Part shown: positions 6,092-8,949 of the stretch, piece after piece
Numbering within the stretch: position 1 is the first letter of the stretch
Layout of the letters: the number at the start of each line of letters is the position of its first letter
Assembly: GCA_013696595.1 (NCBI GenBank)
Contig: JACCYG010000112.1
Span: 1-8,949 of the forward strand
Length of the DNA stretch: 8,949 bases
DNA from: Actinomycetota bacterium
GTDB lineage: Bacteria > Actinomycetota > Thermoleophilia > Gaiellales > Gaiellaceae
Reading direction: 5' to 3'
Notes under the pieces: model-generated
The model's database searches: none
Told to the model about the DNA's origin: nothing
Seen by the model: only the letters and a program-made list of their open reading frames with translations
Translations under genes and position numbers: made by a program

Positions 6092-6820
6092 CTAGACACC
6101 GAACCGCTCGCGCAGCCAGAGGCCGTTCTTCACCGCGTAGCCCTCCCAGTCGTTGTTGAAGTAGGCGTAAACGTCGATCCGGCGATGCCAGTCCTCGATC
6201 CGGTTCGCCCACTGCTCGAGCTCGCGCTCGGAGTAGTTGCCCTCCCGCCCGTACGTGCCGTAATGAAAGCGGACGAACGTCCAGTCGGCCGTGAGCTCAT
6301 GCGTCTGGAAGGGGCGCTCCTTGTGGTCGCCGATCACGAGCGCGACGGACCGCGAGCGCAGAAGCTCGTAGACCTCGGGCGCGAACCAGCTCTCGTGGCG
6401 GAACTCGAAGCAGTGGCGCCCCGGGGGCAGCCGCTCGAGCGCGCCTGCGAGCCGCTCGTCGTCGCGGCGGAACGTGGCCGGAAGCTGCCAGAGGACCGGC
6501 CCCATCTTCGGGGACTCGAGAAGCGGCTCGATCCGCTCATAGAAGCGTTCGAGGCCCGGCCCGAGGTCGGTGAGCCGCTTGACGTGCGTGAGATAGCGGC
6601 TCGCCTTCACCGCGAAGAGGAACCCGGGCGGGGTCTGCTCCACCCAGTTCGCAACCGCCGCTCGGTTCGGCAGGCGATAGAACGTGTTGTTCACCTCGAC
6701 GGTGTCGAAGAGACCCGCGTAGTAGTCGAGCCAGAGCCGCGGCGGCAGGCCCTTCGGATAGACACGCTCGCGCCAGTGGCTGTAGTTCCAGCCGGAGCAG
6801 CCGATCCGGACCCGCTTCAC
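6092..6820 (-). CDS. DUF72 domain protein (YecE-like)
   Basis: This 242-aa protein starts at GTG 6820 and ends in TAG. Family landmarks run in order: N-terminal RIGCSGWNYSHW, VEVNNTFYRLP (about residue 41), FAVKASRYLTHVKRL, LWQLPATFR, CFEFRHESWF, TFVRFHYGTYGR, and C-terminal AYFNNDWEGYAVKN. These are typical of DUF72/YecE proteins, which have a TIM-barrel fold and no firmly established reaction. The length is normal for the family, with no truncation. The forward ORF across the same bases has no family character. A TACCGT box 5 nt before the GTG suggests a leaderless start, lying just after the terminator palindrome of the upstream protease gene, so this gene is probably an independent unit. 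It converges on the acetyltransferase gene. Confidence 0.93.
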   Translation of the reverse strand: MKRVRIGCSGWNYSHWRERVYPKGLPPRLWLDYYAGLFDTVEVNNTFYRLPNRAAVANWVEQTPPGFLFAVKASRYLTHVKRLTDLGPGLERFYERIEPLLESPKMGPVLWQLPATFRRDDERLAGALERLPPGRHCFEFRHESWFAPEVYELLRSRSVALVIGDHKERPFQTHELTADWTFVRFHYGTYGREGNYSERELEQWANRIEDWHRRIDVYAYFNNDWEGYAVKNGLWLRERFGV

Positions 6821-6825
6821 CGACG

Positions 6826-6831
6826 ACGGTA
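6826..6831 (-). promoter_or_regulatory. Putative -10 box TACCGT of the DUF72 gene
   Basis: On the minus strand TACCGT ends 5 nt before GTG 6820. No Shine-Dalgarno sequence is seen. The spacing is at the short end for a leaderless start, so support is modest. Confidence 0.3.
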
Positions 6832-6834
6832 GCC

Positions 6835-6862
6835 GAAAGGGGCCGCTCGAGCGGCCCCTTTC
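6835..6862 (-). terminator. Intrinsic terminator of the metalloprotease gene
   Basis: This is a perfect 28-bp palindrome with 14-bp arms, GAAAGGGGCCGCTC followed by its reverse complement, starting 21 nt past the protease stop. The RNA forms a very GC-rich stem ending in CCCCUUUC, with A's on the other flank, so it could stop transcription in both directions. It separates the protease from the DUF72 gene. Confidence 0.75.
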
Positions 6863-6883
6863 ATCAAGCGGATGCCTGCGTGC

Positions 6884-7612
6884 CTAGAAGGCCTTGACGA
6901 CGAACGTGTGGCGCAGGAACCCGTTTCCAAGACTCTCGACGATGTACGAATGGCGCAGCCCGTGCTCGGCGCGGATGACCCGTCCCGAGCCGGCGGGAAC
7001 GGCCGACACCGTGCTTGTGGAGTCGAGATGGCCGTTGTAAATCGTTTCGAGCTGCTCATAGTCGTGCGCGTTCGGGGACGGGTTGTCAAGCGCGTCTGCG
7101 TAGTCCATGCACGTGTTCAGATCAGCGCCCGACTCATCCTGGTGACCGAGCCCGTACCCGTGCCCGACCTCCTGGCACATCACGTGCTGCTTTGCGACCG
7201 CGTTGTATGAGGACGAGTCCAAGTAGCTGTCGTTCATCTTGGCCGTCGCCTTGACGATGTGGCTGCCCGACGTCCAGATCTGGGCCAGGCCCAACCAGCC
7301 GTTGAAGCCGTACCTCGCATTGCACACCTCGATACGGGCGTTGCTCGCCCGGCACTTACGCCCCGTGGTCGATCCGGGAACGACGGGCGAGTCAAGGACG
7401 GACGACGCCGTCCAGTCGCTCGAAGCCTTGCCGAGGGCGGCTTCCCAGTTCGAGGTCGCCGTGTTGGTGACGTTGTCCCCGAGCGGGACGGTGAACGGGT
7501 TGGACGTGCGCGCCCAGTGATAGTTACCCCACGAATGGCCCGCGAGCGCCGGCGCGGCGAGCGTCGCGGCAACGGCCGCGGCAGCAGAAAACAAGGTCAG
7601 ACGGCGGAGCAT
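6884..7612 (-). CDS. Secreted matrixin-like metalloprotease with Gln-variant metzincin motif
   Basis: This 242-aa precursor starts at ATG 7612. An earlier in-frame TTG at 7678 is rejected because it falls in the -35 box, while ATG 7612 has GAGAGAGGGG 6 nt upstream and opens a signal peptide (MLRRLTLFSAAAAVAATLAA, cleavage likely after ALA at residue 24). The mature part fits the M10 metzincin layout: NWEAALGKASSDW, then GLAQIWTSGSHIVKATAKMN, the zinc motif QEVGHGYGLGH (147-157) and a Met-turn CMDY (Met169). The usual HExxHxxGxxH has Gln147 in place of the first His, while Glu148, His151, Gly154 and His157 are kept. Four cysteines may form disulfides (CRASNARIEVC, C146, C168). A beta-rich tail of about 45 residues follows. 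Activity is uncertain: it may use a Gln ligand or be a non-catalytic binding protein. Confidence 0.8.
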   Translation of the reverse strand: MLRRLTLFSAAAAVAATLAAPALAGHSWGNYHWARTSNPFTVPLGDNVTNTATSNWEAALGKASSDWTASSVLDSPVVPGSTTGRKCRASNARIEVCNARYGFNGWLGLAQIWTSGSHIVKATAKMNDSYLDSSSYNAVAKQHVMCQEVGHGYGLGHQDESGADLNTCMDYADALDNPSPNAHDYEQLETIYNGHLDSTSTVSAVPAGSGRVIRAEHGLRHSYIVESLGNGFLRHTFVVKAF

Positions 7613-7618
7613 GAAGAT

Positions 7619-7628
7619 CCCCTCTCTC
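7619..7628 (-). promoter_or_regulatory. Ribosome binding site of the metalloprotease gene
   Basis: On the minus strand GAGAGAGGGG ends 6 nt before ATG 7612. It decides the start against the upstream TTG at 7678. Confidence 0.6.
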
Positions 7629-7649
7629 GTGGCGGGTGTCACAAATCGG

Positions 7650-7678
7650 ATCGTAGTGCCCGAGCCGGTCGACGTCAA
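7650..7678 (-). promoter_or_regulatory. Promoter of the metalloprotease gene
   Basis: On the minus strand TTGACG (7678 to 7673) and TACGAT (7655 to 7650) are separated by exactly 17 nt. The predicted start near 7643 gives a leader of about 30 nt containing the GAGAGAGGGG ribosome site. It is the clearest housekeeping-type promoter in the window. Confidence 0.7.
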
Positions 7679-7696
7679 CGCCGGATTCAGGCGTCT

Positions 7697-8020
7697 TTAC
7701 TCGAGCTCGAGACCGAAGCGGGGCAGGCGTTTGCGCACGATCCTGTTGAAGACGTCCCGGTACTCGTCGGCGGTCTCCGGGTCGAGGGTCGTTGCGTAGC
7801 TCTCTCGGATCTCGACGAGCTCGTCCTGTCCGGTGTCCACGAGGTCGAGGTAGTCGCCGTAGCGCGTTTCCGCTTCGTCGCGTTCAGCCGCGTTATAGGC
7901 GTGGAGAGCCGCCTCGGCGTCTCTGATCAGGCCTGCGCGCTCGCGCTCGAAGAGGGCGACCTGGCGTGCGACGAGGTCGACGAAGCGCCCGCGGCGAAAG
8001 GGCATCAGCCTCTCACGCAT
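7697..8020 (-). CDS. Small charged helical protein, unknown function
   Basis: This 107-residue protein starts at ATG 8020 and ends in TAA. After a basic N-terminus (MPFRRGR at residues 6-12) it is dominated by Glu, Arg, Asp, Ala and Leu with helix-friendly spacing (LVARQVALFERERAGLIRDAEAALHAYNAAERDEAE). It ends with ETADEYRDVFNRIVRKRLPRF. It has no cysteine, signal peptide or membrane span. It is probably an all-helical cytosolic protein, perhaps oligomeric. I do not recognise the family. The start is ATG 8020 because an in-frame TAG lies 27 nt upstream. Met6 is an alternative, but its purine-rich stretch sits too close. The gene diverges from the EEP gene, with an overlapping -10 element between them, and stops 18 nt before the -35 of the protease promoter. 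The longer forward ORF across this region is a composition shadow. Confidence 0.68.
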   Translation of the reverse strand: MRERLMPFRRGRFVDLVARQVALFERERAGLIRDAEAALHAYNAAERDEAETRYGDYLDLVDTGQDELVEIRESYATTLDPETADEYRDVFNRIVRKRLPRFGLELE

Positions 8021-8045
8021 TCGGCGAAGGTGGGCGGCACACTCC

Positions 8046-8052
8046 TAGAGTA
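8046..8052. promoter_or_regulatory. Overlapping bidirectional -10 element
   Basis: On the plus strand TAGAGT (8046-8051) ends 9 nt before GTG 8061. On the minus strand TACTCT (8052 to 8047) ends 26 nt before ATG 8020. The two -10-like hexamers overlap by five bases and face divergent genes, so one site may fire in both directions, leaderless to the right. The core CTAGAGTACG also occurs at 4851-4860. Confidence 0.45.
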
Positions 8053-8060
8053 CGGCGGCC

Positions 8061-8780
8061 GTGCCGCTCCTCGTCCGCACCTGGAACGTCTACCACGGCC
8101 GGACGCACCCCCAGTCGGAGCGCACGTATCTCGAGCGCATGGTCCGGCTCGTGACGGCCGACTCACCGCACATCGTGGCCCTCCAGGAGGTACCGCTTTG
8201 GGCGCTCGGCCGGCTTGAGCGCTGGACGGGGATGGCCGTTCGGTGGGCGATTACGGTCCCGGCGATTCTCGTCGGCCCGCTCGGACGCATCGTCACCGAT
8301 GTCAGCCCGCTGCGGCTCCGCGCGCTCGTCACCGGGCAGGCGAACGTCCTCCTCCTGAGCCCTCGGTTCGAGCTCGGGGAGCAGAGGCTCCTCTTGCTTA
8401 CGCCGGGTGTCTCGCGCTGGGACTGGCTCTTCCGCCGCGGGGTGCAGCAACGGTACTGCCAGGCAGTGGACGCAAAGGACGGCGACCGGACCATGATTGT
8501 CGCCAACCTGCACGCCACAAACGATCCTGACCGGGCCAAGGGAGAGGTTGCGCTTGCGGCGGCCTTCGTGCACGGCTCGCAACCCTGCATCCTTCTGGGC
8601 GACTTTAACATCCCCAGCCATGTCGTGCCCGAGTTCTCGGCGCCAATCGACGGGATCGACCAGATCCTCGTACGCGGGCTCGAGCTCGAGCGCGAGCCGG
8701 AGGCATGGCCGCGCGCGCGGCGGCGAATCGACGACCGCCTCCTCTCAGATCACGCTCCGGTCGAGGCGGTGATCGCATAG
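8061..8780 (+). CDS. Endonuclease/exonuclease/phosphatase (EEP) family protein
   Basis: This 239-aa protein starts at GTG 8061. All signature blocks of the DNase I-like fold are present in order: RTWNVYHG with Asn9, ALQEVP with the metal-binding Glu43, VANLHAT with His151, LLGDFN with Asp181 and Asn183, and LLSDHAPV with the catalytic pair Asp230-His231. Members cleave phosphodiester or phosphomonoester bonds with Mg2+, on substrates ranging from DNA to lipids. The substrate here is not readable. A hydrophobic stretch near residues 61-75 (WAITVPAILVGPLG) is too broken to call a membrane span. No signal peptide is seen, so the protein is likely cytosolic. A -10-like TAGAGT ends 9 nt upstream, suggesting a leaderless mRNA. 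The stop codon is embedded in the start region of the following aminotransferase frame. Confidence 0.92.
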   Translation: MPLLVRTWNVYHGRTHPQSERTYLERMVRLVTADSPHIVALQEVPLWALGRLERWTGMAVRWAITVPAILVGPLGRIVTDVSPLRLRALVTGQANVLLLSPRFELGEQRLLLLTPGVSRWDWLFRRGVQQRYCQAVDAKDGDRTMIVANLHATNDPDRAKGEVALAAAFVHGSQPCILLGDFNIPSHVVPEFSAPIDGIDQILVRGLELEREPEAWPRARRRIDDRLLSDHAPVEAVIA

Positions 8781-8949
8781 ACCTCGCTGCCGTCCGCGCC
8801 GAGATTCCGGTCCTCGAGCGGCTCGCCTACTTGAACACCGGCACGTTCGGCCCGCTGCCGCGCCGCACGGCAGAGATCGTCGCTGCATGGCAGCGCCGCG
8901 CCCTCGAAGAAGGTCGCGCAGGCCACGACCTCTTCACGGAGTGGAACGC
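8705..8949 (+). CDS. Class V aminotransferase-like protein, N-terminus (3' truncated by window)
   Basis: The frame runs off the right edge. The family-like part begins at 8780 (DLAAVRAEIPVLERLAYLNT) and continues with GTFGPLPRRTAEIVAAWQRR and EEGRAGHDLFTEWN. The YLNTGTFGPLP block is typical of the N-terminus of PLP-dependent class V aminotransferases (cysteine desulfurase, isopenicillin N epimerase and EgtE relatives). The PLP lysine lies outside the window, so the reaction is open. The start is a problem. Homologues would be expected to begin with Met just before DLAAVR, but that codon (8777-8779) is ATA, part of the ATAG that holds the stop of the EEP gene. A GAGG at 8763-8766 is well placed for it. 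The only standard start I find in frame is ATG 8705, which adds about 24 low-complexity residues inside the EEP gene. I list 8705 as the outer limit, while 8777 fits the protein better. Confidence 0.75.
   Translation, partial: MAARAAANRRPPPLRSRSGRGGDRIDLAAVRAEIPVLERLAYLNTGTFGPLPRRTAEIVAAWQRRALEEGRAGHDLFTEWN

Noticed and set aside
6062..6832. A 256-aa plus-strand ORF opposite the DUF72 gene
   Set aside because: The minus strand carries full-length DUF72 motifs, whereas the plus-strand product is a charged shadow without any.
7613..7678. Protease translation starting at TTG 7678
   Set aside because: That TTG is part of the TTGACG -35 box, and the added 22 residues would hide a typical signal peptide that begins at ATG 7612.
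7677..7695. Weak hairpin (GACGCC/GGCGTT) after the small helical protein gene as a terminator
   Set aside because: It contains a wobble pair, has no U-run and overlaps the protease -35 box, so it is unlikely to be an intrinsic terminator.
7259..8218. A 319-aa plus-strand ORF across the protease, the small gene and the EEP start
   Set aside because: It runs antisense to the signal peptide and part of the protease domain, and it overlaps the EEP gene. The composition is Arg/Gly/Ala-biased with no recognisable domain.

Overview
The window looks like a compact, high-GC actinobacterial chromosome segment. Thermoleophilia (Gaiellales or Solirubrobacterales) is my best guess. The reasons are the strong G/C preference at third codon positions, frequent GTG/TTG starts, an imuB/dnaE2 translesion-synthesis locus, and TAnnnT -10 boxes placed only 5-9 nt before several start codons, which suggests leaderless mRNAs. 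There are no tRNA, rRNA, CRISPR or insertion-sequence signatures. The lineage is an inference from style, not a database match.

Left part (1-4690): the 3' end of an ImuB-like Y-family polymerase gene is followed by a small DUF6504-like gene. Then comes an antisense block of two cupin domains, and then full-length dnaE2 (error-prone polymerase, 1066 aa). The ImuB/DUF6504/DnaE2 set is the SOS-type mutasome layout, here interrupted by the cupin unit. The two cupin reading frames overlap by 73 bp. One added G in a G5 run would fuse them into a single bicupin of about 299 aa, so this is probably one gene split by a frameshift, by slippage or by a sequencing indel. The 5' ends of the cupin gene and dnaE2 overlap each other.

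Middle (4691-6820): a 175-nt non-coding stretch holds a 15-bp perfect palindrome. Two tandem short genes follow, both encoding an MGLLDF(L/F)R N-terminus and a disordered acidic tail. Next is a GNAT-like acetyltransferase gene, convergent with a DUF72 (YecE-like) gene and with only 1 nt between the stop codons.

Right part (6821-8949): a 28-bp perfect palindrome forms the terminator of a secreted matrixin-like metalloprotease whose metzincin motif begins with Gln instead of His. That gene has a clear promoter, TTGACG-N17-TACGAT. A small charged protein gene of unknown function diverges from an endonuclease/exonuclease/phosphatase-family gene across a shared, overlapping -10 element. The start of a class V aminotransferase gene runs off the right edge.

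The strongest candidates for a second look are the split bicupin inside the mutasome locus, the Gln-variant protease, the tandem MGLLDF proteins, the recurring CTAGAGTACG start-proximal promoter, and the aminotransferase frame whose expected initiator codon is ATA.
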